A stretch of DNA of 64,000 nucleotides from Malurus cyaneus samueli (taxonomy: Eukaryota > Chordata > Aves > Passeriformes > Maluridae): assembly GCA_009741485.1 (NCBI GenBank), contig CM019216.1:21554465-21618464 (forward strand), given 5' to 3'. A model generated the notes under the pieces. The model was not told the origin of the DNA, did not search any database, and was given only the letters and a program-made list of their open reading frames with translations. Both the position numbers and the translations under genes were made by a program. Position 1 is the first letter of the stretch. Each line of letters opens with the position of its first letter. Positions 27,101-58,992 of this stretch are shown here, piece by piece.

Positions 27101-30100
27101 TAATACTGCAAATCATAGCTTGTTTTTGTACTACATGAATCTGAAGCATTTTTTTTGCTCTGAAAATATACTAGTTGAAACTTTGCCAAAGTCAGAAGCA
27201 ATGACTTGGTATGGAAAGCTCTTGTCTTTGTTTTCATGAAAACTGAATGCTTTAGTGAGTGGTGACCTAATTATTTACTGCAGGACCTGTTCATGAACTC
27301 TGTATCTAATTTTCTTTTTATCTCAGAAAGCAGATACGATGCCTTTGTACTCAATTCCAGAACCATGATAGACAAGCATTAATCCATCTTTTGTTAATAC
27401 TAACAAAATTCATTTCTAAACAAAATTTTGTAAATACTACAAGGATTGATAGGGGTAGTTGCTGTAGAATTGGCCTGGAAAATGAAAGAGGATTACTTAA
27501 TCATAACTAATCTTTTGGGTTTATATTTTAATCTATTTGGGTTATTTTCCAGTTACTTCTGATACAAACATGATTTTGGTACTATGAGGACATGATGTAT
27601 ATGTAATACAGCATGGTACATCTGTTCCTGCTCACGTTTATTTATGAAGAATTTTTTTTAATGTGGTTTGTCTCTATGAATTTTATTAAAAGTCAAAATT
27701 TTCTTTGTTCAGTTAAAATGGATTTATATTGTCATTAAAAGAGAAATTATTCACATTAACAAGTTTCTTTTATGTTCAATAAATATATACAGCTATAAGT
27801 ATAAAGCTAAGAGGCTTTGATATTCTTATTGTAAACTGCTAAAATTAATTGTAAAAAATATACACAGGTACCACCTTAAAATTTATTATTTACAATCCTA
27901 AGTTGCAGTCTTAACTGTATGTTTTTAAAAAGTTGCTATGCTTTTCTTAGCTGAATACAGCAATACATTATTAGGTTTGGAATATTTTTTAAAGGTCATT
28001 GATTTATTAATGTGCTTAACTCTTATTTTTATCTTTGGTATGATATAATGACTGTAGAAATTATTTTCTCTTTTTGTACAGCTGTTGCATTTTCAAATAT
28101 TTGATTGCTCTTTTTCTAAAAGTAAACATAATATTCTTTGGATATTTTGTAATCAAGTTTAGCAAGAAGTCTAAAGATATGCTGCTTTTTATTGTCAGAA
28201 AAAAAATCCTTGTTCATTGCCAGTAGCCTGCAAAAGTGAACATCCCCCCTCACAAGTCAAACACTTGTCATGTCACACAAGGCACCAGTTTTTGTAGCAG
28301 TTCACATTAGAGGTTGCTGGTTTGGCTGGAAGTCATCAGGCGTAAGATACCTGGGACTGAAAACTACGGAACTTATTTAGAACATAATTTTGTTATCAAA
28401 ACCAAATTTGCAATTTACTACTTGTAGCAACAGATTTGGGGCAAAAGAACCCTTTACAGAAACTATTCTTACATACAATTAAGCCCTTTTATAAGGTTTG
28501 CATTGCTAGTTTATTATCAGTCTGTTCAAATAGGAATTTTCCATTAGTGAGCTGTAACATTATAAAGGATAACTTTACCATTCTCAGTGCATATAATGCT
28601 AGTCTTCACTTACAGGAAATATTTCATAGACTTGAAATAGACAAATTGTGGAGGTAGCATTTTCTAATATAAATTAAAACTAATAATACATGCATTTGTA
28701 TGGTATTACTTTTTGAGGTACTTTTTTTACTTTGAGAATATTTCAATTACTGTGAATCAAACAGGGGGATAATTTCAAACACTGATGAAATTCAGCTTGT
28801 TCTAAGATGAATAATGACAAGTGTTTAATAGTGCATGGCTGTGCTAACAGACTTCATCTATTTGACATGGCTAAAGAACTATTGAGGGGAAATATGAGAG
28901 ATGTAGAATTATACTGCTAAGGGATTTGCTTTCTGATAAATTGCATATATCCCATTTTGGGTGCATATGTATGCTTCTTGTTCAGTTAGCTTCACTTGCT
29001 CTAGGGGCAGCAGGGTGGCTCACTGGTAGGCAACATTACTTTTTAGAACTCTAACTTCAGAGGTGCCAGATGGCAACTACTGAAAAGATTTTGTGAAGCT
29101 GAAATATCAGTAAAAGGGAGAAGTTGTTGAATTTAGTGATAGTGAACAAACTTGGCAAAGAAGTTACCAGTGTTTTACCTATCTGAGAAGTTTTGTGGCT
29201 CACCACTGATAAAACCAATAAGGAAAAAAATCACATCTTTCATCAGAATGTGCTTTAGAATTTACACTATCTACAGATTAGTAGTAGAATGTCGTTTATA
29301 TGTCCCAAGGGCAGAGCCAATGCAGGAATTTTGTCTTTTTGTATTTTCCCATTAAGATGATGTTTTTATCAGTTGAGGGATAGTATTTGCATACTCTCCA
29401 TGGGCCTTTAATATTATAGTCAACCAATGGCAAGTTATGATAAATTGTTCTGAAGAATGTTTGGAAAATCAGTTTGTAAAAGTGCTGGATGGAGTGCAAA
29501 ATCATTTACTGTTTTCAAATGCTTATGATAAGTTTTACCAAAAAAAAAATTAAAAATACAGTATTTCAGAAACTGAAAATGCAACCATTCTAAGTATGGA
29601 TTTTTTCTGTTAACTATTTTGTGCTGGCCCTGATAGGAAAGAAAGTCTGCAAGTTGTCCACAGTTTTAGGATTTCTAGTCTCTAAAGACATACTGATCCC
29701 ATGTTGATCATGGGAAGATGATGATCTTGCTCATGATCAGAGCTCAGTTGAACACAAATTATTATGTATTTTCTTGAGAATCAGTGTTCTGCAGTCTTTT
29801 TTTTGTGCTCTGGAGTATGACAGTGACAGAGGAGAATGCAAAAGAGAAAGAAATTGAGTTATTCTTCATTTTAGGATGATTTATATATGTATTGTTGATT
29901 CTATGCAATAGTTGAGTAATCCTTGCCAGTAGTAGGGGTCCAATACTGTCTGACATCTTCATTTATGATCTGGGGAAGAATGCACCCTCAGCAAGTTAGC
30001 AGATGTTAGAAAACTGGAGGAGTGTTTGATACACCAGATGGGTGTTCCTGTTCAGAGGGACTTGGACAGGCTGGAGAAATGAGCCAACAGGAGCCTCATG

Positions 30101-30448
30101 AAGTTCAACAATTACTGAACTGAGAGAGCCAAACTGATACATTATGACTTCCCTTTTCAAATTTTTGCTCTACTTATTGTGATTTAAAAAATGTTGATTT
30201 TTCTAATATCCTCACAATGTTTTGAAATTTAATATAGATATACATAGAAGTATGTCTGATATTTCAATGGTTGGTTTCAGTTGCAAAATTTGTATCTTTC
30301 TGATTGCTTGGGTTTTCAGCAAATCATTTGGTTTGGGTAAATGAAATAGAAAACCATCTATTGCAACAGCACTGTCACTTCTAATTACACATTCAAAAAG
30401 TTTGTTTTAGAAATATTAAGATTCTATTTACCACTTATTTTATTTTAG
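24103..30448 (+). other. MCPH1 intron 11 (donor mutated)
   Basis: Begins with ataaga instead of gtaaga and ends in tattttattttag. It holds a CR1 ORF2 fragment near 30 kb and short palindromes near 29.7 kb. Nothing else was recognised. Confidence 0.75.
29925..30110 (+). mobile_element. CR1 LINE ORF2 (reverse transcriptase region) fragment
   Basis: Reads like the CR1 ORF2 segment with CCTCAGCAAGTTAGCAGATG, CTGATACACCAGATGG-like sequence, GAGGGACTTGGACAGGCTGG and CCTCATGAAGTTCAACAA. It is an internal piece lacking both the 3' end and the 5' part, with broken frames. Confidence 0.85.
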
Positions 30449-30526
30449 GTTCTGTGGTCTTTGGAATCAGGCCATTGGATCTCAGAGGAACCATATGAGC
30501 CTTCATCCAGCTTCCCTGCGGCTCCT
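30449..30526 (+). CDS. MCPH1: MCPH1 exon 12 (end of BRCT2)
   Basis: A 78-base, 26-codon exon between ttttag and CCT|gtaagt, phase 0 on both sides. It reads [17 protein letters not shown] and ends SSSFPAAP, against [17 protein letters not shown] and HHFPAAP in human. It includes the conserved BRCT tryptophan in GHWI. The exon is undamaged but short, so this says little about selection. Exon 13 (BRCT3) was not found before the right edge. In human, too, ANGPT2 lies between exons 12 and 13. Confidence 0.9.
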
Positions 30527-32685
30527 GTAAGTTTAATGGTCCTTTAAGCTTGTGAACCTTCATTTGTTTATCTGGGAAATGAGATGCCTTCTAAATAGGT
30601 TTTGTGAATAAGAAAGCCTACTAGAAAAATATTTTTTTTAAAGTAGAGACTGTAAGGAGTTATTTTCTTCTTCATCTATTACTTTTTGAAGTGTGTGCAA
30701 AAACTTTGGTACACGTAGAAAATGCAAAATACTGATTCACCAATTAACACCTGAATAAACCAGCATCTTATTGACGTATAAAGGTACTTTAATTTTATTT
30801 CTATCTGTACCTGTATACAAACTGGAGAGGCATATTTTTGCCAGATGGAAAGATTTGCAGGTCATGGACTCAGTTTTTTTGGCCCAGAACTTACGTGGGC
30901 AATGGAAAATTACTGTGGCCTACTAGAACTGCTAAGCAGGAAAAAATGAAGCATTTTTCCTGCCTCTAATGAGCATTCTCAAGTATTGAATTGGGAACCA
31001 GTGCAAAAGTGGGTATGTGGGGGCATGGCATACCTGTGCAAACCTCAGTGCACTTCATGTGTTAAATAGGAGTTTTATTTTGGTTTTAGAACAAGTAGAA
31101 TTCTAGCTGGTTACTAGTCAATCATTCCAATAGTTTTCCCTACACTAAATTATTGTCTGTGATACGTTTCTCAAAGTTTTATACAGGCTTTGAAGAAAGA
31201 ATAGTTTATGGTGCATGAAATTTATTTTTACTGTAATTTTATTAATTGTTAAGGAACTTTTTAGCATTCTTTTTAAATCTGTAACTTATGTAAACTTACA
31301 TGTTCAGCATGAAGCTTTATTTCATGATTAGAAGTTTTATGTTCTGGAAGTGTAGGGAAACTGTAGCATTTTTTCTCAAGCCTAAAGAAATTAATTATCC
31401 ATTATAATTTAAAAATTTTTCTAAAAGGAGGAAGTTGATTTTTTTTATATAGGAAAAATAGTAAGAATGGTAAAACTTAATGTGAAAAATAAATAAGAAG
31501 CATGTTCTTTATTTTTGTGTTTCTATGAAAAAAATATGCAGATTTTCCTATTAAGTTGCTTTGAGTTTTCTGTTTATTTTCAGACTACCTTACTTAACAA
31601 CAAAGTATGGCACCATTAGCAATGTACATAGCACTGTTTAGAAGTGATTCCTCTTGGGGCTGTTTGCTAGATTCTGTTTAGAGATTTTATTCCTAAAGCA
31701 GAAGTAAAAAGCATTTGAGAGATGGTGAGAATGTAAAATCGAGGGAGGTTATGGCTGTGCTGAGCACCTGAATCACTTCTATTTCCAATGCGCTGTTCTT
31801 GCAAAGGAACAAACCTGGTGACCAAGGCAGTATTTCCATTACCACTCCAATCATTCCCTTCTTTAGTCACTCTTATTTCTTACTGTAACAGATACCATTT
31901 TTTTAAATGCAACTATTATTTGAGCATAAATGGTGTTTTTATGTCCTTTTTTTCTTGTCTTTTTCCTGCTTCCTAAAAAGTATTTAGAGAAAATGGAAGT
32001 GCATTCTAGTTTCACATATGTTTATTTGATTACAGGAAGAAATTAAAAGTAGGGGTTACCTTGCTGTTATGTTTTAATTGTTTGTACCAAGTCCAAAGCA
32101 GTTGTTGCAAACTTCTGTTTCCTACATTTTCAGCCTTCCTTCTGACATGTCCTCCTGTTACTTCACTTTGGTGTTTGAAATTCAAGCCATGCAATTTTCT
32201 TTAGATGAAATGTCATTTAATATTCACTCTGAAATTTTATATTTGTGTTGATAAATTGATCCTTTTTCTCCCAAAATGAAGTTTCATTAAACAATTGATC
32301 CATTCCATGTCTACATCAGTATTTTCAATCACTTTTCTAGAATAGTCATCAGAAAGCCTCAAATCTTGTAAACTTTTTTTCAACAAATCAAAATTAGCCA
32401 CACAATATTAAATTATTTTTGTCATACAGTGTTTTCTTACTAAAATAAATAAAGCTAATATCAACCAGAAGTTAGCACTGCTTTCCTTTGCCACGCTGAG
32501 CATTCAGATTTCACCATGATTTTTAAGAATCTTTTTAGGGATTTTTTTTCTTTTTTTTGGCTTTTTTATTATTGGTCTGGATTTACTTACTGTCTCAAAT
32601 ATTGGGGGTATTTTCTTCAGTTGTCTGATTAAATGTAGCAACACAGAAAATGCAGTAATGTACACTCAGTATTTCTATTACATTT

Positions 32686-33005
32686 CATAGAATCATAAAG
32701 TATTTTAGATTAGCAGGTGCCTTTGAAAGTTGTCTAGTTCAACACTCTGCTCCAAGGGACTTGCTCATCATAATAAGTAAATAAATGGAAAATTCACTTT
32801 CCCCAATTCCAAATTGTATTTGCTGCCTCTTGCCCCTGTATCTTGTCTCACAGCAGTGCAGCTCCAAGAAAGGTCTGGCTCTGTCCTCCCTGTGTCTTCA
32901 ACCAGGCAGTTGTAGGCACCATTAATGTCTCCCTTCCCCTTCTCTTCTCTGGGCTGTAAAATGACAGCTCTCTAGGCTTCTCTTGGTATGCTGTGTGCTC
33001 ACTGG
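32686..33005 (-). mobile_element. CR1 LINE 3' fragment, antisense
   Basis: Starts with CATAGAATCATAAAGTATTT (reversed terminal octamers) and continues with GCTCCAAGGGACTTG and CAGTGCAGCTCCAAGAAAGG, typical of the reversed CR1 3' region. Confidence 0.85.
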
Positions 33006-33420
33006 TATGCATAGATCCTCTATGAGTGTGATGACTCTTCTAGACTTGCTCTCTAGGACATTTCTTGGAAATTCATGAAAGAAATTTTAGGAAGGTTGGT
33101 TTGTTTGTTTTTTTTGGCATATGTATATCCTCACAAGTTTGCTATGAAAAACTATAAAATATTAAACGATAATTTCAAATACATTGATATTATTTCATGC
33201 AGTTCTTCAGACAATGACTATTAATTTATATTATTTGAGTTTATATAAAATAAGATCATGAAGTAAGATTAGAAATATTTTTTGTCTCTGCTGCACTTTA
33301 GTAATGCTAACAGGGAAGAAGAATGGTGCAGGAGCACTCTGACAGCAGCTTTAATGACTGTCAGTATAAAATGGAGATATTTCTTCCATCTTTCTCAAAA
33401 TCACTTACTGTTTTCAAGAT

Positions 33421-33870
33421 AGAATCATAAAATCATCGAAGTCGGAAGAGACCTACAGGATCATGCAATCCAACCATGCACCCACCTCTTCCACTGTAAC
33501 CATAAACCACATCACCCACAGATCCAGGTGCCTCTTGAACACCTCCAGGGATAGTGACTCTATGACTTCTCTGGCGAGCTTATTTCAATGCCTGACCACT
33601 GTAACACTGAATTTATTTTCTTTTTCTAATATCTTACCTGAGTCTTCCCAGTCTCATCTTAAGGCTATTTCATCTGGGCCTCTCACTGCAGGCACAGTAA
33701 AAGAGAAACCAGACCCGACCTCACTCCAACAGCCTTTCAGGTGACTGTAGGGAGTGATGAGATCTCCACTGCTTCTCCTCTCCTCCATCTAAAAATCACC
33801 AGATCACTCACCCCCTCCTCATAAGATATGCTTTCTAAACCCTTCTTCACAAGCCTTGTTGCCCTTACAA
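33421..33870 (-). mobile_element. CR1 LINE 3' fragment, antisense
   Basis: Starts AGAATCATAAAATCATCGAA and runs through AGACCTACAGGATCATGC, CACCTCCAGGGATAGTGACT, TGCCTGACCACTGTAAC and CTCCTCATAAGATATGC, all reversed CR1 3'-region landmarks. An open frame across it is part of the repeat, not a gene. Confidence 0.9.
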
Positions 33871-35042
33871 TGCCTTTTGTTAAGCTAGCCTCTAGAAATG
33901 TGTCTGGGGTTTTTATTTTGTTTTGGGATAAGTTCTTGCATTGTAACTAATTCAGTCATCCCCTGAAAGAGTGTTGACAGTTTCATAAAAATATTAGGCA
34001 AAGATTAAGCATGAGAATTAAAAGCTAAACTTAATTTGGAGAAAGACATCCACTAAATTATTGTGACTTATGAAGAAATAATTTCTCAATGTGAACTGCA
34101 GTGTTTAGTACACAATTTTAAAGCATATAGTAATAAAATGAAGGGAAAAAAATCAAAGATCACTCAACAGAGTAATTTATTCACATTATGGTGTACATTG
34201 AGGGCCTACCTACAGAGAAATTTTAGGGACAAGTCCTAATCTTACTGAAAAAAACCCATAGTGTGAATTAGATAGTTTTCAGATTTTTTTTCCCGTTTTT
34301 AAAATGTAATTATTTTTCTCTTAAGTCATAAACATAAATTTAATTGTATCAAAGAACATGCATATGTTTTTCAGTTACATTATTTTTACAAAACATATAG
34401 ATATATTACAGCACCAGGTGATAAATGATTGTCATAGACAACCAGACATCTGGTGTTAATGCCGTTGTCTCAGTTCATAAAATACTGGTCAGTTATTTTA
34501 CAGGTAAATGACAAGGGAAGGAATAAAAAGTGCAATCTTCATTAAAATGTATAGGAATACATGCTATATTGTAATTCATAGGGATTTTTGTAGTTTAAAG
34601 GTAGTGACTGAAATAGAATGAAAAAAACATTGTTTTCTGTAAATGGTATTTCCCAAGAATAAACACAAATTCTTTAAATGCTATTTGTTCTCTGTTAAAC
34701 ATAGTCATACAGGCTATTGGAAAAAATCCCCAAATAAGTGTAAGAAATTGTTAAGGAGACTATGGGGGGAAAGAATTCCCTAACTACACAGTAACACTAA
34801 TTACAGGACAATATTTTTTTAATGTACATAATGGGCAAACACAACACAGAAAGATAAATAGTTCTAGATCTAGCTAAGTGTCTTATATTAATGTTTAAAG
34901 TTCAGTGGTGAGGCAAAATGCATATTTCTAAAACTATTTTAGGGTTTTTTTCACAGTTCCAGTTATTTACTAACAAATACATAACATAATTGATCAGTAA
35001 AACAGAGTCCTTAAGTTGTCTGATGATTTCTTGGATGTTCTT

Positions 35043-35048
35043 TTTATT
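35043..35048 (-). promoter_or_regulatory. ANGPT2: Candidate ANGPT2 poly(A) signal
   Basis: First AATAAA on the - strand noted after the ANGPT2 stop, about 220 bases downstream. Mammalian ANGPT2 3' UTRs are much longer, so the main site may lie further left. Confidence 0.3.
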
Positions 35049-35266
35049 GAGTCATTTGGCCAAATCCCTGTTATATCAGGTTGATGATTTTGACTTTGTG
35101 TCTGGTTGAATAATATGAGCTTTCTAATCAATGCTATTGCAATTCAGGAACTGTACTGAACTGAACACTAGTGCATGTTTCTGGGCTTGAAAAAATGAGA
35201 CAAGTTGCTTGATAAAATAAGTCTTTGAAAAATGTACAATACACAATTCACATAATGACAAAGCAT

Positions 35267-53401
<18,135 letters not shown>

Positions 53402-56400
53402 CTACATGGGAAAGGAAAGAGAGAAGATGTTGGAAAGGGGGGTAGTACAGTAAGCCTGCTGGCAGCCTTGCTAAACAAATTTGCTGCTTGTCCTTGCCTG
53501 TTATGTACTTGTGTTAAGTTTCCCAATGTTAAGCTCTGTGAGAGGAAGAACAAATGTGACAAGGAATGTGTGGCCACTCATTGTCTAAAGGCAGGAACAG
53601 AGATTTGCAGGAGATAGGTAGTAGGAACAGTAGTGAGAGGGGTTGTGGGCACTTGGAAGCTTTTCTGCCCTAATGCTCCCACCATTATAACCATCAGAGG
53701 AGCTTCACCAGCTTTGGCAGCGATGGGAATTTTTTAGAAGATAACAGTTTAGGAGTTTAGTCATCTTCCTGTATTTACACTTAACTATTTTAAAAGCATT
53801 TTTCATCACATAACTAGATGTCAGAGGTCAGATGTCAATTTAACACTGTTATGTGTGCATTTTTATCAGAGAGAATTTCAAATAAAGACACAAAACAGTA
53901 GAAAAACCTATAAATACTTGAAATGCTTAATAATAAGGAATGCAAAAGTTGTTTAAAACACTTGACTCTGAAGTAATTTCTATCTAACTAATAAAGCTTT
54001 TTTAGTAGTCATTTTATAAGAGTACCCTGTTTTCAAGGAAAGTGAGAAGAAAATAAGTAACAAGGAGAAAATTAAACTAATTTTTTGTGTAAATCTTTTT
54101 TTCCACCTGCCTGGATTATCAAAAAGCAGTCTGATTTTTCTTCACACTTCTTTACTTCTCAGTAACTGCAAATAATTAATACTTCTTTGATGTAACATTG
54201 CTTAGGCTTAAATTCATAAAAGTCCAGACCACAAGATTGCAATTTTTTTCCATTGACTAAGTGTATTTCTACAATCAAACTTCTACTTCACTCTGACACT
54301 GTTCTAGCAAGAGAACCATAAAAAATTTTGAGCTTCATGCTGTACCAACAAAGAGGACACTAGCTAACAACAAACAGATAGTGTCATTAAGCACAAATGG
54401 CAATGCATCACCAATTCCGACTCTTAACTGAAATGGTAAAACAGGCTGATATATTGATTTTTAAAAAATACTATTTTGATAGTGCTATTTTGATATGAAT
54501 GATGGCTTGTGGTAAGGAGAAACTTTGAACGTTATTTTACAGCTACTTTCCCTATTAGTGAACAAAAAACATCCAATAATTTAATATTCTAAAAACCACT
54601 GTTCAGATATAACCATTCCACTTCCAACCAGCTAAAGATCAATGAGCAGATCTATCAGCTTCAAATGTTTCCCCTTGAAATATTACTTGAGCAAGGACTG
54701 GATTAAGTTTTCCTACTTCACAGTCGTTTTTTAAAGGTGGTGAATCAAGAAAACAAGGTATATTAAGAAATTAAAACATAGTAGTATATTCTAAAATTGG
54801 TAGTATATTCTTAAGTTTGAAGTGGCCATTATTTCGTGATGCCCAGTGTGACCAAAGTATCAAAGCAGTATTTGTTTTTCGTGCCAGTCTCCCCATGCAG
54901 CTGGTGAACTGCAATGCACAACTGGGAGATTTCTGACCTGGCGTAAGCTTTGACCCACATCTACTGTTCTGCTCCATAAGTGTACTTCTTTAGTGTACCA
55001 CAAAGATTTAAAATTAGCCTTTAGGCAGCCTTTACATACTCTTTGCATAATGATCTTTTTGAATACTGAAAGTAAGCACACATTCAACTGGGTTTTGGCA
55101 TAATAATTTAACATGGGTATCTTCAATTGCCATCATACTTTAGAAATTACAGTTGTTCATTATTCACAGGGTCGATTCTTAAGTGTTACATTTTGCTCCA
55201 GGCTATTTCTCATTTTCAAAAGCTTCCCACCCAGAGACAAATCTAATTTGACCAAACACATTGGAATTCTTTGAAATCTTTAGTGACATCTTTTAGGTCA
55301 GCTTCTTCTTTTATGTTGGACAAAGATCAGTGCCTTTTAACTGAGTTGTAATAGTAAAGTATCTTTGGTTCTTGATCATTAGACTATGAAATGTCAGAGT
55401 AAAATGATAATTTAATTTTAAAAGCAATGCAAGTTGGTATTTGGTGCACCGTAGTCCAAGGACATTTGCAAAATTCTGAAGACTTTTATATAGACAAAAT
55501 AAGTAATTTTTCAGTAAAGTGAAATAAAGAATGAGAATAACTAATATATGTCCCTCTGAAAATAGTAGGCATCTGGGAATTAAAAGATTTATTACTCAAA
55601 TTTAACTTTAGCAACTGAAACTGGAAGACTGGACATTGTTACAGATAAAAACTCTGCTCAAATGCAGCTCTGTTAAAAGAATTTAGAAGGAGATCTCCAG
55701 AATGCATTTCCCTCAGTTTCAGTTAAGTACTGAAATACCTTTATCAAGATCAAGGATATGGCCTTACCGGACAGACTCAATGCACATCTGCAGTTAGAAA
55801 AGCCATTGGAGGGAAAAATGAAATATAGAGGGGAAAAAAAGGAGTGAGATATCTCAGGTATCAAAGAGCTACCTTGTAAGAAAGCACTAAAAATATTGCA
55901 TCAACTTTACTTAAGACAAAAAGGGCCAAAAATAAAAAGAAAAACAGCAATAAATATATCAACAGAGAAGGATTGTTCATGAGCTTTGATTCTTTCATGG
56001 AACGATTGTTTCTTGGAAAGATATTTAACCTCATTCTTCAAGTCTTGCTCTTTGTCCACCAAAGAGAGAGCAGAATGAGAATCTGAGCAAAGTCATCCCT
56101 GCATATAGAATTACAGAACTGCATGACTTCTTTGACATTGTTATCACTGAGTTATTCTAAAACCCGCTACTAGAAAATGAGTTAATTCTGGGTTTAAAGG
56201 TAAGGTAAACACTTTATGGTACGGTTAGGCAATTGTCCAGTTCAAACACACAGATTAAGGTTGCTCTGAATACATTAGGCAAAACCCATGATTACGATTT
56301 AAGGCGTCTGGTGGTTCTGGTTGTCAGATTTTTATACCCCTTGTCACTGTGCTTGCAACCTTGGAAAACAGTTTTGTTTAGACACACAGGTCTGTATTTT

Positions 56401-58992
56401 CATAATTTATCTTATTTGAATACCTGTAAGTGTAAGCGTATCTCCAAGTATCTGATCTCTTTCAAATAATCTCTCATTTATGTGGGGAATTCCAAACCCC
56501 TGAAGTGTTCTCTTGGCTCCAGTTTTAAGTTTGTCTTCACATCAGTTTTTCAACTTGAAAATATTAAATATGTAATTTAGGGAATACAGTATCTGTGCTT
56601 ACTTGAAATCATGAAATATGAACACCAAAAGGGATTTATACTGAGATCTGAAGCCAGTTGCATTAACTGACTCATTTAGCAACATGAAGCATCAAAATTA
56701 TATTGACCTTTGGCTTATATTGGCTTTGGAGTTTCTTGTGTGTTTTTCCCTAAAAATCCTACAAAGCATGATTACATAAATCCCTTCTGTTTTTTCCTTC
56801 ATATTCACTAATCATCTCCCACTTTTGTACATTCTCTGCATGTACACATCCTAAAATCTCTTTTCCTGACCTGAACCAAGATACGCTCTGTGATCCTTCT
56901 CTGCTTATTTCCCCCCTCTTCATCATACAATGCAAAACTGTACAAAGTAGCGCTTCTTACAACTACAACTTCCTAATTTTTTTTTGTGCCAGGTGCTTAC
57001 TTTCATCTTTTTTCAAAGAAAAATAAGATAATGGCTTTCATCCAAAGCTCCCCGCCATCTCCCACTGACCTTAGTGACAGCAGAACATGTTCCCACTGCA
57101 CATCCCTGGAAAGCAAGGCCCGTGGGCTTCCCTGAGAGGGCGGTGGAAGAACCTTTTTAACACAGGCTCCATTTCCCACAGCCATGGCTGAGCTACACTG
57201 ACAACACTGAGGATTAGAAGCCATTTTGCAAGGCTGCAGTTCTTTGTGGCACATGTCTTTGTAGAGCACTATTCATCAGCTCCTGCCAAGGACCCTCCTT
57301 CCTTTGTAAGCAGTAGCACACTCAGAGTTTCTGAAGGGGAAAGAATAGCTTGGGTCTTTTAAAGGAGGGAAGGACACAGGAATGAATGCCTCAGTCCCCA
57401 TCAGTCTGGTGGGAAGCTTGGCAGCTTGGTTTGAGCAGAATGTCTTCAATATTTTGCTCAAATTTGGAAGGTGCATGGACAGGGATTATTGGCTAGATTT
57501 CTCCTTTGCCATGTGGCTAGTTATGATTTAATCTCTTTTTAATTCAATGTCTGTTTGGCATATAAAAGCTGTGTTAACCATGATTACATTATTGTTATTT
57601 TGAACAAAGTAACTGTTAAAATCTAATAGCTGACTATTAGTTATGCATCTTCTTTCAGAAATTTTGCTTTTGAGGGAGTAAGTCAATATTATGTTAAAGA
57701 TAATACAAAGGAGAGGGAATATTTGAAAGAAGAAATACTTTGTTGATAGCATTTCAGTGATTCTTGGGATTTTCCATTAAACATTCTATCTTTTGTGTAA
57801 GAATTTGGCCTGGCCTGTATTCTTGAACAAAGTAAATATAAAAATGAAAGCACAAATGGTAAAAAACATGTCTCAAAGAATGCTTAAATTGCAAAAACAG
57901 CTGGGAAAATTGAAATACTTTCACAGCTAAGATTTGTTACAGTGTTATAGTGATGCATTTTTAGAGAGAAAAAATTCTCTAAGGTCATCACTTTGGGGCT
58001 GTGTCATGCTTTATTACTTCAAAACATATAAAATCATAAAATTTGATGAAAACACTTCAGCTAAGTTGCCAGAAAATCAAGGACAGGTCAATAATATTGA
58101 AGTACATTCCATCATATTGCTTTTATAGCCAAGACCTTTTTTAAACAAGCTTTAAACTGGCAAGAAAGAAAAGACAACATGTAAAGTATGCACTAAAAGA
58201 AGTATGTTTTCTAACCATTGACAGAGTTAACAGTATTAATCCATTATGAAGGGTTATCAATACTAAGTCAAATGAAAAGCCTTCCTGATTGTATAGTTTG
58301 TGTCCATATTACAGATTTTTTCAAAGAATCAGCATTATTTGTGCACTTTACAGACACTTTGACTTACCATTTTTTACATTTTGAGTTATGAATGATGTCT
58401 TGCATTTGTTCTTTGCTGCCAAATGTTTAATCTATACTAATTAAACAGTCATGTTCCTTGCAGTATTAATGCTACATGAATACATAATTCCTCCTTTGCC
58501 AAATGCTACCTCATATAAATGGAACAAATAGTACTGCATGCTTGTTCTATTTTATAGAATTTGTCAGTTATTGGAACAGGCTTTCCAAATAAAGTTTGGT
58601 GATTTTCCAAATGTTTATAGTCTGATTCTGTCAACTGTAGCATTTATTTTCATACAATGTAATGTAATATTAATCATGAGTTTCTATACAGTTCAGCGTG
58701 AACAGGTTTGTTACAACGCATATTTCATGCACAGTCATCTGATGTAGATACAGAGAAAACTGCAGGGCTAATGATACCTATGTAGTAATTTTTCTCTAAT
58801 TTTGTTTTGGATTTTCAAAAGTGGAGTAGATCCAGTAGAAAATACAACATTTACATTTACAGCTAGGCGCTTTTAAAATATGCATTGAAGCTACAGTGTT
58901 TGGCATATTGTAAAAGCCTGGGCAGTAATGAGTTGATGTGTTATTATGCCTCAAATGCTGATGGCTAATAAAGTGGGCATGTAAGAACAGGA

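Larger units (their letters stand above)
1..30526 (+). pseudogene. MCPH1: MCPH1 (microcephalin) 3' half, exons 8-12, apparently inactivated downstream of exon 8
   Basis: Microcephalin is a nuclear and centrosomal protein with one N-terminal BRCT domain and a C-terminal BRCT pair. The N-terminal and central parts restrain condensin II and chromosome condensation; the BRCT2-BRCT3 pair binds phosphorylated H2AX in the DNA damage response. The window holds the end of exon 8 and recognisable exons 9, 10, 11 and 12 in the right order, with intron phases that fit one another (exon 8 ends in phase 1, exon 9 in phase 0, exon 10 in phase 2). The BRCT2 hallmark segments LVMTSM, QVVNKL, LGIARGCW and GHWISEEP are legible. 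Exon 9 has an in-frame TGA, exon 11 a frameshift and a destroyed splice donor. Position and order around an intact ANGPT2 show this is the orthologous locus, not a processed copy. Assembly error could explain one lesion but hardly all three. Exons 1-7 and 13-14 lie outside. Confidence 0.8.
30527..35042. other. MCPH1 intron 12, part between exon 12 and the 3' end of ANGPT2
   Basis: AT-rich DNA containing two CR1 fragments in antisense orientation. The right part may include distal ANGPT2 3' UTR; another AATAAA on the - strand lies at 34176-34181. No open frame of note. Confidence 0.7.

Noticed and set aside
33463..33744. 93-codon open frame
   Set aside because: It lies entirely inside an antisense CR1 fragment.
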